DNA from: Candidatus Mycolicibacterium alkanivorans
Lineage (GTDB): Bacteria; Actinomycetota; Actinomycetes; Mycobacteriales; Mycobacteriaceae
Direction: 5' to 3'
DNA length: 64,000 nucleotides
Assembly (NCBI RefSeq): GCF_022760805.1
Contig: NZ_JAIVFL010000001.1
Coordinates: 2,542,001 to 2,606,000 of the forward strand
Of the stretch, positions 47,361 to 56,288 are shown in pieces (position 1 is the stretch's first letter; every line of letters starts with the position of its first letter). Made by a program: the position numbers and the translations under genes. The notes under the pieces are model-generated. The model had not been told where the DNA came from, searched no databases, and worked only from the letters and a program-made list of their open reading frames with translations.

Positions 47361-49754
47361 TCACTGCTTGCCCATCGCAAGCTTGAGTCGGTCGTGCGGC
47401 GTGATCAGGTGGTCGTGGCTGTCGTCGCCGATGTCGATCTGCACCCACTCGATGGTGCCGGTGAACTCGTTGTCGGCCGGCCCGTAATCCGGCGATGCCG
47501 GCGACCCGGTGTCACGCCCGACGTCGCAGGCCTCATCCGCGGAGAAGCCCATCGGGATCGTGATCTCCACCCGTCCCGACCCGACGGCCGCACCGTCGTG
47601 ATACAGGGTGACGGTGCCGCCCTTGGCCAATCCGCCTCCGTCATAAGCGAATTCCATCCGCACCTGATGCCTGCCCGGTGGCAGTGGCGGGTCGGCGGCG
47701 ATGATGAAGTGCTGGATGCCGAAGAAGTTGTAGCAGTACTTCAGGCGTCCGTCGTGCACGTAGAGGGCCCAGCCCCCCACCTGACCGCCCTGGGTGACGA
47801 TGACGCCGTTCGCCCCGCCGGCTGGGACCGCGAGGTTCGCGGTCACCTGATGCGACTTGTTCTTGATGTTCACCACGCAGCTCTCGCTGACCCGCATACC
47901 GGAGAACAGCAGCTGGCTGTTGCCGCGAATGAGCTGCGGGCGCCCGGCGATGTCGGGGTTGATTCGCTCGTAGGAGCGGTCGTCGAGCGGCACCACGTCG
48001 TACTTGACCGCCTCGATGAGCCAAAGTCGTTGCAGCTCAGCCAGTTTCTCCGGATTTTCGGATACCAGGTTGAGGGCCTGAGTCCAGTCGTCGGGACCGT
48101 AGAGCTCCCAGACGTCATCGTCGAATGGAGGGGGCGTGTCGGCCTTCCACGGCGTGCGGTGCTTGGTGGCCGCGGTCCAGCCGTTGTGGTAGATGCCGCG
48201 GTTGCCCATGATCTCGAAATACTGCACGAGGTGGCTCTCCGGTGCCTGGGGGTCGCGCAGGGTTCCCAGCATGCTCACACCTTCCAGCGGCGCCTGCGCA
48301 ATCCCGTTGACGGCCAACGGTGCCGGGATGCCCGCCGCTTCCAGGATGGTCGGCGCCACGTCGATGACGTGATGGAACTGGCTGCGCAAGGTGCCCTTGT
48401 CGGACAGGCCGGCGGGCCAGTGCACGATCGTTCCGTTCCGTGTGCCACCCCAGTGTGAGGCCACCTGCTTGGTCCACTGGTAGGGCGTGCACAGCGCGTG
48501 TGCCCAGCCGACCGCGTAGTGGTTGTAAGCGTCCGGGGTGCCGAAGTCGTCGACCTTGGAGACCAGGAATTCGGTGGTCTCGATGCCCGCCATCCCGTTG
48601 AGCACCGTCATCTCGTTGAAGCAGCCCTGCGGCGTGCCTTCCGCGGAGGCGCCGTTGTCGCCGATGATGTAGTAGACCAAGGTGTCTTCGAGCGCGCCGA
48701 GGTCCTCGAGGGCGTCGATGACCCGGCCGATCTCATGGTCGGTCTGCTCCAAGAACCCGGCGTAGATCTCCATCTGCCGAGCCAGCACCGGCTTGAGGTC
48801 ATCGGACATGTCGTCCCACGCGGGGATCTCGTCGTGGCGACGGGTGAGTTCGGCATCCTGCGGGATCACCCCCAGCTTCTTCTGCCGGTCGAAGATCTTC
48901 TGCCGCAATACATCCCAGCCCTCGTCGAACTTGCCGCGGTACTTGTCCGACCACTCCGGGGGCACCTGGTGCGGGGCGTGGGTGGCACCCGGCGCGAAGT
49001 ACATGAAGAACGGCTTGTCAGGCATCAGCGCCTTCTGCTGACGCACCCAGGTGACGGCGTGGTCGGCAAGGTCCTGGGTCAGCGTGTAGCCCTCTTGAGG
49101 TGTGCGGGGCGGTTCGACCGGCGTGGTGCCCTCGAACAGGCCGGGGTAGTACTGGTTGGCCTCACCGCCGATGAATCCGTAGAAGTACTCGAAGCCCGAG
49201 CCGGTGGGCCACTGGTGGAACGGTCCGACGGGCGAGACCTCCCAGACCGGCACCTCGTGACACTTACCGAACTGCGCCGTCGAATAACCGTTGAGCCGAA
49301 GCGTCTCGGCAATGGGCGCCTTGTCCTTGGGCCGGACGCTGCTGTTGCCCGGTGCCGACGTCGCCATCTCGGTGATCGCACCCATCCCGACCGAGTGGTG
49401 GTTGCGCCCGGTGAGCAGCGCCTGGCGGGTGGGCGAGCACAGCGCGGTGGTGTGGAAGCGGCTGAGCTTCACACCTTCTCCGGCGAGGCGTTCGGCGACC
49501 GGGGTATCGCACGGTCCGCCGAACGCCGACGAGGCCGCGAAGCCGACATCGTCGATGAGCACGATCAGGACGTTGGGGGCGCCCGAAGGCGGGCGCAACG
49601 TGTTGATCGGCGGATAGCTGGTGTTGGGATCCTTGGCGTCGTAGGTGGTCAGCCCCACGTGCTGCACGTCCGGGATGGGCAGCACGTCACGGCGCACGCC
49701 AGCCCGGGCGGCTGCCGGCGCGGAGTTGGTGGTGTTCTTGGACGACTTCGCCAT
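47361..49754 (-). CDS. Arylsulfatase family protein
   Basis: The 797-residue protein has the sulfatase metal site VLIVLIDDVGFAASSAFGG (DD at about 68-69). The CxPxR signature FHTTALCSPTRQALLTGRNHH contains a Cys (about 106) that formylglycine-generating enzyme would convert. Later family blocks include PDKPFFMYFAPGATHAPHQVP, DNGASAEGTPQGCFNEM and WGGTRNGTIVHWP. The last 180 residues form a beta-rich C-terminal domain. It hydrolyses a sulfate ester; no signal peptide is visible, so it is likely cytoplasmic. GAGGAG lies five bases before the ATG. It resembles the large mycobacterial Ats proteins such as AtsD. Confidence 0.94.
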   Translation of the reverse strand: MAKSSKNTTNSAPAAARAGVRRDVLPIPDVQHVGLTTYDAKDPNTSYPPINTLRPPSGAPNVLIVLIDDVGFAASSAFGGPCDTPVAERLAGEGVKLSRFHTTALCSPTRQALLTGRNHHSVGMGAITEMATSAPGNSSVRPKDKAPIAETLRLNGYSTAQFGKCHEVPVWEVSPVGPFHQWPTGSGFEYFYGFIGGEANQYYPGLFEGTTPVEPPRTPQEGYTLTQDLADHAVTWVRQQKALMPDKPFFMYFAPGATHAPHQVPPEWSDKYRGKFDEGWDVLRQKIFDRQKKLGVIPQDAELTRRHDEIPAWDDMSDDLKPVLARQMEIYAGFLEQTDHEIGRVIDALEDLGALEDTLVYYIIGDNGASAEGTPQGCFNEMTVLNGMAGIETTEFLVSKVDDFGTPDAYNHYAVGWAHALCTPYQWTKQVASHWGGTRNGTIVHWPAGLSDKGTLRSQFHHVIDVAPTILEAAGIPAPLAVNGIAQAPLEGVSMLGTLRDPQAPESHLVQYFEIMGNRGIYHNGWTAATKHRTPWKADTPPPFDDDVWELYGPDDWTQALNLVSENPEKLAELQRLWLIEAVKYDVVPLDDRSYERINPDIAGRPQLIRGNSQLLFSGMRVSESCVVNIKNKSHQVTANLAVPAGGANGVIVTQGGQVGGWALYVHDGRLKYCYNFFGIQHFIIAADPPLPPGRHQVRMEFAYDGGGLAKGGTVTLYHDGAAVGSGRVEITIPMGFSADEACDVGRDTGSPASPDYGPADNEFTGTIEWVQIDIGDDSHDHLITPHDRLKLAMGKQ

Positions 49755-49916
49755 TCGTTCTCCTCGACCTTATTACCTGTCCGGAAGTTCGGCCAGAGTA
49801 CGCCGGGAAGGTAAGCGGTGAGCGTGTGTGAGGCGACCGCCGCCGCGACGATGATCGTGCGCATATCCGCCCCCGGCGAGGATTGGCTTGCGGTCGGTCG
49901 AGCGTAGTCGCGTCCG

Positions 49917-49966
49917 GTGTGCGCGTAGGGCGGAATCTCCGCCGAAATCCCGCCCTGCGTGCACAC
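49917..49966. repeat. 17-bp imperfect palindrome in a divergent promoter region
   Basis: GTGTGCGCGTAGGGCGG (49917-49933) pairs with CCGCCCTGCGTGCACAC (49950-49966), two mismatches, 16-base loop. It is between the divergently transcribed sulfatase gene and the small secreted protein gene, so it is not at a gene end. It resembles in size and form the palindromes at 42022 and 47273. Confidence 0.6.
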
Positions 49967-50000
49967 TCAACTGGGGGTCAGAGCTCAGAGAGTCGGGACG

Positions 50001-50267
50001 ATGAAGCGATTGATGATTTCGGTACTGCTGGTCGGCGCCCTCGGTGCACCCGCACAGGCACAGGCGGACCCGTTTCAGGCTTGCACGCCGCCGCAGCACA
50101 TGAACAACTTCGGCATACCGATCGCCGCCACACCGTCGCTGTGGGTCAACCCGAGTGACGGGTGCATCAACTACCCGCCGGTGGCCTCGCCGGGCAGCAA
50201 TGCCCGCACCGCCGGTACGCCGGACTACGCCAGCCCCGTCGCATCGAACACGGCCACGCGCTCGTAG
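50001..50267 (+). CDS. Small secreted protein of unknown function
   Basis: The 88-residue product begins MKRLMISVLLVGALGAPAQA, a signal peptide probably cleaved after AQA. The mature part DPFQACTPPQHMNNFGIPIA contains one cysteine, and DGCINYPPVASPG contains the second, so one disulfide is likely. No known domain is recognised. The next gene follows after about 60 bp on the same strand. Confidence 0.75.
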   Translation: MKRLMISVLLVGALGAPAQAQADPFQACTPPQHMNNFGIPIAATPSLWVNPSDGCINYPPVASPGSNARTAGTPDYASPVASNTATRS

Positions 50268-50325
50268 GAGGTGAGGCACGTCGGACTACTGCGCAGGAGT
50301 ACCCAACGGGCGCATACTCGCGAAG

Positions 50326-51240
50326 GTGACACCGCTGCAGCGCTACATCGCAGAAGAGATCGCCACCGATCACGTCGACGGACTGCTCAGCCGCCGCGAG
50401 GCAATGCGCCGGCTGGCACTGCTGGGAGTGGGCGGGGCCGCGGCCTCCGCATTGATCGCCGCATGCGGCGCGAACAGACCGCCGCCCGCCGCCTCGTCGG
50501 CATCGTCGTCGCCATCGCCGACTGCGTCCACGGCGCCGCCACCGGCGATGGCGACCGCACCGCCGACGACACCGGCCAATTGGGCGGGTCCACGCGGCAC
50601 GCTGCTGGGCAGCTGGGCACCGGCCGCCACGCCGCGCGGCGCGGTGCTGGTGATCCACGAGAACAAGGGACTCAACGACTGGGTTCGATCGGTGGCCGGG
50701 CGGCTTGCCGGTGTGGGCTACTCGGCGCTCGCGATCGACCTGCTCTCCGAGGAGGGCGGCACCGCGACTTTCGCCGACCCCGCCGCCGCGACCGCCGCGC
50801 TGGGCAGCATCGCACCGGACCGCTTCATCGCCGACCTCAGATCAGGTCTTGACGAACTGCAGCGCCGAGTGCCAGGCCACAAGGTGGCGACGGTCGGATT
50901 CTGTTTCGGCGGGGGACTGGTGTGGCGGTTGTTGGCCTCCGGCGAGCCGCGACTGTCGGCGGCCGTGCCATTCTACGGCCCGCTGCCGGACAACCCGGAC
51001 TTCGCCGGATCGAAGAACGCAGCGGTGCTGGGATTCTACGGCGCTCTCGATCAGCGGGTCACCTCCTCGGAGCCGGCGGCCAGAGCCGCACTGGACCGCG
51101 CCGGGCTGGTCAACGAGCTCGTCGTGGAACCGAACGCCGATCACGCGTTCTTCAACGACACCGGCCCGCGGTACAACGCGGCGGCCGCCGCCGACGCGTG
51201 GGGGCGCCTCCAGGACTGGTTCACCCGTTACCTGGCGTAG
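50326..51240 (+). CDS. Exported dienelactone hydrolase family lipoprotein
   Basis: The 304-residue protein has an unusual N terminus: about 20 cytoplasmic residues, then a twin-arginine-like SRREAMRRLALLGVGGAAASALIAAC that ends in a lipobox cysteine. A Ser/Pro/Thr linker follows. The hydrolase domain has the dienelactone-hydrolase triad: Cys in TVGFCFGGGLVW, Asp in YGALDQRV and His in NADHAFFND. It should be anchored outside the membrane and act on an ester or lactone of unknown identity. The start is GTG 50326, giving MTPLQRYIAEEI. Confidence 0.88.
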   Translation: MTPLQRYIAEEIATDHVDGLLSRREAMRRLALLGVGGAAASALIAACGANRPPPAASSASSSPSPTASTAPPPAMATAPPTTPANWAGPRGTLLGSWAPAATPRGAVLVIHENKGLNDWVRSVAGRLAGVGYSALAIDLLSEEGGTATFADPAAATAALGSIAPDRFIADLRSGLDELQRRVPGHKVATVGFCFGGGLVWRLLASGEPRLSAAVPFYGPLPDNPDFAGSKNAAVLGFYGALDQRVTSSEPAARAALDRAGLVNELVVEPNADHAFFNDTGPRYNAAAAADAWGRLQDWFTRYLA

Positions 51241-51316
51241 CGGAGTTCACCGCCTGTTCAGGACACCGCAGGCGCGTGGTCGCCGTCAGCACATCGGGGC
51301 GCGTTCAGATACGGCC

Positions 51317-52429
51317 ATGATGCGGGTCGCGCAGGTCGCGAATTTCTACGGCCCGCGCTCGGGGGGCCTGCGCACGGCGGTGGACCGACTGGGCGCGGAG
51401 TACTGCGCCGCAGGCCACGAAGTGTTCCTGATCGTGCCGGGCAGCTCGGCCGGCACCGTCACGCTGCCGAGCGGCGTTATTCGAATCACGGTGCCCGCCA
51501 GGCAGATTCCGTTCACCGGCGGCTACCGAGCCGTGATGCCGGCGCTGGTCACACAGGTCCTGGACGGGTTGGCCCCGGACGCCATCGAGGTGTCCGACCG
51601 CTTCACCCTTCGCTCGCTGGGTTCGTGGGGGGCACGCCGTGGCGTGACCACGGTGATGATCTCCCACGAGCGTCTGGACCGGCTGACCGGCCAGATCCTG
51701 CCGAAACCGCTGGCGCGCCGGCTCGCCGACATCGCCAACCGCTGGACCGCCGCCGACTACGACACCGTGCTGTGCACCACCAGCTTTGCGCGTGAAGAGT
51801 TCGACCGGATCGGTGCGACCAATGTCATGACGGTGCCACTCGGGGTCGACCTGGAGATGTTCCACCCGCGCCGCTACTGCACTCGCACCCGTGACCGGTG
51901 GGCGGCGCCGGGTCAGGTACTGCTCGTGCACTGTGGCCGGCTGTCGGTGGAGAAGCGCGCCGACCGCAGCATCGATGCGCTTGCCGCGCTTCGGGATTCG
52001 GGTATCGACGCGCGTCTGGTGATCGTCGGGGACGGGCCGCTGCGAGCTCGGCTGCAGCGGCAGGCCGCACGGCTGCCAGTCGACTTCACCGGGTTCGTCG
52101 AGTCGCGCAGCACCGTGGCCACCCTGCTGGCGTCCGCCGACGTCGCGCTGGCGCCCGGACCGCACGAGACCTTCGGACTGGCCGCGCTCGAGGCCCTGGC
52201 ATGCGGCACGCCGGCGGTGGTGTCGCGCACCTCAGCGCTCACCGAGATTCTGTCCTCCGACAGCGGGGCCAGCGCCGACAACGATCCGCTGGCTATCGCC
52301 GGCGCGGTGACCGCGGTGATGGATCGGCCCGAACCGCAGCGCAGATTCGCCGCCCGGCGGCGCGCCGAGAACTTCACCTGGCCGCGTTCGGCGGCCGGAA
52401 TGCTGATCGCACTGCGCGGTGGCTGCTGA
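51317..52429 (+). CDS. GT4-family glycosyltransferase
   Basis: The 370-residue GT-B enzyme starts MMRVAQVANFYGPRSGGLRT, with the acceptor-side glycine loop. The donor half has LLVHCGRLSVEKRADRSIDALA, VIVGDGPLRARL and the EX7E motif in PGPHETFGLAALEALACGTP. It transfers a sugar from a nucleotide-sugar, probably to an envelope lipid or glycan; the donor and acceptor cannot be read. ATG 51317 or 51320 is the start. The upstream open frame runs through the hydrolase gene in another frame and is ignored. Confidence 0.92.
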   Translation: MMRVAQVANFYGPRSGGLRTAVDRLGAEYCAAGHEVFLIVPGSSAGTVTLPSGVIRITVPARQIPFTGGYRAVMPALVTQVLDGLAPDAIEVSDRFTLRSLGSWGARRGVTTVMISHERLDRLTGQILPKPLARRLADIANRWTAADYDTVLCTTSFAREEFDRIGATNVMTVPLGVDLEMFHPRRYCTRTRDRWAAPGQVLLVHCGRLSVEKRADRSIDALAALRDSGIDARLVIVGDGPLRARLQRQAARLPVDFTGFVESRSTVATLLASADVALAPGPHETFGLAALEALACGTPAVVSRTSALTEILSSDSGASADNDPLAIAGAVTAVMDRPEPQRRFAARRRAENFTWPRSAAGMLIALRGGC

Positions 52430-52460
52430 CCGCCGAGGCACCCGATCGCTGAAACTGAGG

Positions 52461-53771
52461 TCAGTCGCGCGAGGCGATGAGTCTGACGGTGTTGAGGCTG
52501 ACCGGCAGTTCGGCCCAGCCGCGCAGCACCCGGGTGTCGCGACGGGTACCCAACCCGGCCAACTGCACCTGCGGGAAGTGCGTGAAGAACCGGCGTAGCC
52601 CGACCTCGCCCTCGGTCCGGGCCAGCGCCGCCCCCAGACAGAAGTGCCTGCCCCCGGAGAACGCCAAGTGCTTGCCGGCGTTGGCCCGCTGGACGTCGAA
52701 GCGGTGCGGATCGTCGAACACCGCGGGATCGCGGTTGGCCGCGGCCAGGTAGATGACGACCATCTGCCCGCGCTGTACTGTCCTGCCGGCCACCTCGGTG
52801 TCGTTTCGCGCCACCCGCGCCGAAAGCTGCACCGGCGACTCCAGCCGCAGGATCTCCTCGACGGTGTTCGGCCACAGCGACGGATCGGCGGCCAGCAGGG
52901 CCAACTGATCCGGTGAGTTCAGCAGCAGCCGAATTCCGTTGCCCAGCAAGTTGACTGTGGTTTCGAAGCCGGCCGCCAGCACCAGGCCCGCGGTCGCCCG
53001 CAGTTCGGTCTCGTCGAGCAGAGCGCCTTCGTCGGCCACCTCGATCAGCTGACTCATCAGGTCCTCACCGGGATGCTCGCGCAGCGTGCGCAGATGTTCG
53101 GTGAGCCAGGAGTCGTACCCGGCGATGCCCTCCTGCACCCGTTGGTACTGCGACCAGGACAAGCCGATGTCGAGGCTGGGCGCGGCGAGCTCACCGAACT
53201 CCAGCACCCGCGGGCGGTCGGCGTCGGGCACGCCGAGGATGTCACTGATGACCGCGACCGGCAGTTGTGAGCAATAGCGCGCCACGATGTCGACCACCCC
53301 GGGCCCGTCGGAGAGCGCGGCCACCAACTCGGCCGCGGTCTCCTCGACGCGGTCGCGCAGCACGTTGACCGCGCGGGTGGTGAACACCGAGGACACCGTC
53401 TTGCGATAACGGGTGTGCTCGGGTGGTTCGACGGCCAGCAGCGACGGCGGGCGCAGCGGGTGCAGCAGGTTGTCGCGGGTGCGTCGTTCCAGCCAGCGCA
53501 GCGGCGCGGGCAGGTTCGACCCCAAGGTGATGACCCGGAAGTCCTCGGACCGCAGCAGCTCGTGAGCCACGCCGTGGTCGGCGGTCAGGTAGCCCGCACG
53601 CGAGGGCACCAGCGGGCCGTACGCCTGCAACTCCTCGTAGAACGGCACCGGGTCGGCCCGCACCGCGGGGTCGGCGACCAGCCGGGCCTGCGGATCACCA
53701 TGCCGGGCCGACCATCCCGCCGTCGCGCGCACCGCCCCGTGCATCGCGAACCAGTGCAGCCGTTGCCTCAT
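52461..53771 (-). CDS. Cytochrome P450, CYP140 type
   Basis: The 436-residue P450 has the oxygen-binding helix LVLAAGFETTVNLLGNG, the ExxR motif in VEEILRLESPVQLSARV and the heme loop FSGGRHFCLGAALARTE with the proximal cysteine. The N terminus RLHWFAMHGAVRA and the length closely resemble M. tuberculosis CYP140A1 (Rv1880c) from memory. The substrate is unknown. Its ATG overlaps the stop of a 37-codon upstream ORF (53768-53771), suggesting coupled translation. The neighbouring plus-strand relic is of a glutamine synthetase-like gene. Confidence 0.94.
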   Translation of the reverse strand: MRQRLHWFAMHGAVRATAGWSARHGDPQARLVADPAVRADPVPFYEELQAYGPLVPSRAGYLTADHGVAHELLRSEDFRVITLGSNLPAPLRWLERRTRDNLLHPLRPPSLLAVEPPEHTRYRKTVSSVFTTRAVNVLRDRVEETAAELVAALSDGPGVVDIVARYCSQLPVAVISDILGVPDADRPRVLEFGELAAPSLDIGLSWSQYQRVQEGIAGYDSWLTEHLRTLREHPGEDLMSQLIEVADEGALLDETELRATAGLVLAAGFETTVNLLGNGIRLLLNSPDQLALLAADPSLWPNTVEEILRLESPVQLSARVARNDTEVAGRTVQRGQMVVIYLAAANRDPAVFDDPHRFDVQRANAGKHLAFSGGRHFCLGAALARTEGEVGLRRFFTHFPQVQLAGLGTRRDTRVLRGWAELPVSLNTVRLIASRD

Positions 53772-53881
53772 CGTTGCCTCGCGTCAGGTCGCGGGGTCCA
53801 GCTGGCCGGCAGACGCTTGATCCCGTGGAAGAACTCCCAGAACTCGAACGTGCCCGGGTTGACGCGAGTGGCGATGCCCAT
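53768..53881 (-). CDS. Candidate 37-residue ORF coupled to the P450 gene
   Basis: The frame MGIATRVNPGTFEFWEFFHG continues IKRLPASW and ends at a TGA (53768-53770) that overlaps the P450 ATG (53769-53771). The peptide is aromatic-rich in its first half. There is no clear ribosome-binding site before the ATG, and an in-frame stop lies nine codons upstream. It could be a short partner peptide or the last part of a deleted gene. I do not recognise the sequence. Confidence 0.45.
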   Translation of the reverse strand: MGIATRVNPGTFEFWEFFHGIKRLPASWTPRPDARQR

Positions 53882-53984
53882 GGGATCGACATTAGAACCC
53901 GCCGCTCACAAACGTCGACCGCCCTGCGATTCGCGTTGCTGCCGTCGGCGCCGTATTGCTCAGGCTGACTGCAAACCTTTTGCG

Positions 53985-54525
53985 ATGGCGGCCGGTATCC
54001 CGACCTTGCCGGGTGTGACCCAGCTGCACGACGGACTGACCGCGCGGGTCTCGGAGGCCGAGACCGAACTGCTGGCGCGGCTGCACGACGGCTCGCTGAC
54101 CGAGATCGAGGTGGCCTGGAGCGACCCGTTCGGGCACGCGGCCGGAAAGCGCATCCCCGCACCGCAGTTCCTGGATCGTGCCCGGCACGGGTTCGCGTTC
54201 TGCGAGGCGGCGCTGGGCTGGAACATCGACGGGACGGTCATCGACGGTCTGCGCCTGACCAACTGGGACGGGGGATATCCCGACGTCCATGCCATTCCGG
54301 ACTTCTCGACGTTCAGGCCGCTGCCGTGGCGACCCGGCGTGGGACACGTCATCTCCGACATCGTCCGCCCCGACGGCACGCCATCGCTTCTCGACCCGCG
54401 CGGGGTGCTGCGCCGCGTGCTGGCGCGGCTTGCCGCACTGGGATACACCGCGAAAGTCGGCGTCGAGTTCGAATTCTATCTGCTGCAACCGGACGGGTCA
54501 CCGACCCAGGACGACACCCGTGCCT
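53985..54525 (+). pseudogene. Relic: N-terminal third of a glutamine synthetase-like (GlnA3/GlnA4-type) gene
   Basis: The frame from ATG 53985 reads LTEIEVAWSDPFGHAAGKRI, FCEAALGWNIDGTVIDGLRL, DVHAIPDFSTFRPLPWRPGV and YTAKVGVEFEFYLLQPDG. The last block is the first metal-binding strand of glutamine synthetase. The gene then breaks off at about 54525 and an acyl-CoA dehydrogenase fragment follows in another frame. The ATP-binding and remaining catalytic blocks are gone. In M. tuberculosis glnA3 lies close to cyp140, so this may be its local remnant. Confidence 0.8.
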
Positions 54526-54994
54526 ACTCGCCATCGCGGCGGCGGTGCGCGACGATGCGGTCTGGTACGTGCGCAACAAGGCCCGGCCGGCGGCGCACTC
54601 GCTGGCCGACGGCGCTGCGGGCGATCCGTTCACCCTGCATGCGGTCGGTGAGATCGCGGCGCACGCCTCGGCAGCCGAAGCGCTGATCCTCAACGCCGCT
54701 GACGCCAACGATCGGCTGGTCGATTCGGGCCGGGTCGACGACGCCGACGAACTGGCCCGGGTGGCGATCGCGGTCGCCGAGGCGCAGCTGATCGCCGAGA
54801 AGCTCGCGCTCTCGGCGGCCGAGCGGTTGTTCGACACCGGGGGAGCGTCGGCCACCGCGCGGTCGCTGAACCTGGACCGGCACTGGCGCAATGTGCGCAC
54901 CGTCTCGACACACAACCCGCTGGCCCACAAGGCACACGCGGCCGGCAACTACCCCGTCAACGGGGTGTGGCCACCGGCCAACGGCTACTTCTGA
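54524..54994 (+). pseudogene. Relic: C-terminal half of an acyl-CoA dehydrogenase-type (DszC/SfnB-like) gene
   Basis: This frame reads LAIAAAVRDDAVWYVRNKAR, then helical segments (ARVAIAVAEAQLIAEKLALS, FDTGGASATARSLNLDRHWR), RTVSTHNPLAHKAHAAGNYP and the end VNGVWPPANGYF. These are the last helices of acyl-CoA dehydrogenase-fold flavoproteins of the monooxygenase subtype. No start or N-terminal FAD/acyl domain exists; the upstream edge is the break point with the glutamine synthetase relic. Confidence 0.8.
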
Positions 54995-54995
54995 C

Positions 54996-55103
54996 CTGCT
55001 GGCGGCCGGCTTGACCAAGTTCGTCATCCAGCCGGTTGGCGCCGCACCAGTCGGAGAGTTCATCGACCGTTTCGTCGCGGAACCCTTGCCGTGCCAGGGC
55101 TGA
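54996..55103 (+). pseudogene. Relic: C-terminal end of a luciferase-like (LLM) oxidoreductase
   Basis: Immediately after the acyl-CoA dehydrogenase stop, in another frame, the sequence reads LLAAGLTKFVIQPVGAAPVG and then EFIDRFVAEPLP before a TGA. This is the terminal strand and helix of bacterial luciferase-like monooxygenases. Nothing upstream belongs to it. Confidence 0.5.
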
Positions 55104-55167
55104 TCGGTCAGAGTGCGGGTGAAGCGGTAGGTTGGTGAATACGAAAGAGCGGCGGTAGAGGAGCTCC

Positions 55168-56178
55168 ATGTCGAATCACTTCACCGGTCTCAGCCTCGGC
55201 CCACCACTGGGTGACCAGCGGCTCGATCTGTGTGATCTGTACGCCTTCCAGTCACCGGCGGACCCGACGCGCACGGTGTTGATCCTCAACGCCAACCCGA
55301 ACGCCGACGCGCTGCACCCGGAGGCGATCTACCGGCTGGCCGTCGACAACGACGGTGATCTGCAGAACGACATCGCGTTCAGCTTCGTCTTCTCCGAGCC
55401 GCAGGACGGGCGTCAGACCGTCGACGTGTTCCGGGCCGTCGGCGAGGAAGCCGAATCACCACATGCGGTGGGGGAGAAGATCTTCGAGGCCGTCGAGGTG
55501 TCCTTCGGGCCCACGCCGAACATCGCACACTCGGACAGCATCACCTTCTGCGCCGGCGCGCGCAGTGACGCGTTCTTCTTCGACTTCGACGGCATCAAGA
55601 ACCTGTTCGACACCACCGGCGGGCGCAACTTCACCGCGCCGCACCTCGGCGGCACGTCGCCGTGGACCGGGGTGGACTCCAATACCGAGGCCAACGTCTT
55701 CTCGATCGCGATCGAACTGCCGACCGCCCAGCTCGGTGCCGACCCCGACATCAGGATCTGGGGCCGCTGCAGCGTGCTGCGCGACGGTGAACTTCTCCAC
55801 GTCGACCGGGCCGGCCATCCGTCGGTGAGCAGTTTCTTCAACACCGACGAGACCAAAGAGGAGTACAACGCCAGTGAGCCCGTCCACGACCGGCAACGGT
55901 GGATCGGACAGTTCATCCATCTGATGGGCCACACCGGTGACTACACCCGCGAGGAAGCCATCGAGGCGATCGACACCGAGGGCACCCTGCCCGACATGCT
56001 GACGTTCAACCCGTCGAAGCCGGCGAAGTATCCCAACGGCCGGGTCTTCACCGACGACGTCATCGACTACCGGCTGGCGTTCCTCACCAAGGGTGACTGC
56101 CCGCCGACCGGATTGTCGCCGCACACCGACACTTTGGACGTCTTCCCGTATCTGGGACCGCCCCACCAGAGGAATTAG
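55168..56178 (+). CDS. DUF4331 family protein
   Basis: The 336-residue protein matches the DUF4331 pattern: DLCDLYAFQSPADPTRTVLILNANP near the start, AIYRLAVDNDGDLQNDIAFSF, DAFFFDFDGIKNL, NVFSIAIELPTAQLG and IRIWGRCSVL. The C-terminal part includes DMLTFNPSKPAKYPNGRVFTDDVIDYRLAFL. There is no signal peptide. The function of the family is not established. GAGGAG lies six bases before the ATG. It follows the relic cluster and is convergent with the pepA-like gene. Confidence 0.92.
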   Translation: MSNHFTGLSLGPPLGDQRLDLCDLYAFQSPADPTRTVLILNANPNADALHPEAIYRLAVDNDGDLQNDIAFSFVFSEPQDGRQTVDVFRAVGEEAESPHAVGEKIFEAVEVSFGPTPNIAHSDSITFCAGARSDAFFFDFDGIKNLFDTTGGRNFTAPHLGGTSPWTGVDSNTEANVFSIAIELPTAQLGADPDIRIWGRCSVLRDGELLHVDRAGHPSVSSFFNTDETKEEYNASEPVHDRQRWIGQFIHLMGHTGDYTREEAIEAIDTEGTLPDMLTFNPSKPAKYPNGRVFTDDVIDYRLAFLTKGDCPPTGLSPHTDTLDVFPYLGPPHQRN

Positions 56179-56288
56179 CCGCCCGGACAGTAGGACCGGG
56201 TGGCGACGTCGAGCGCCTCGCGATAGAGGTCGTCGAATCCTCGCTCGGCGGTGACGGTAGATGCGGGCCGACCTGCACACTCGAGCGC

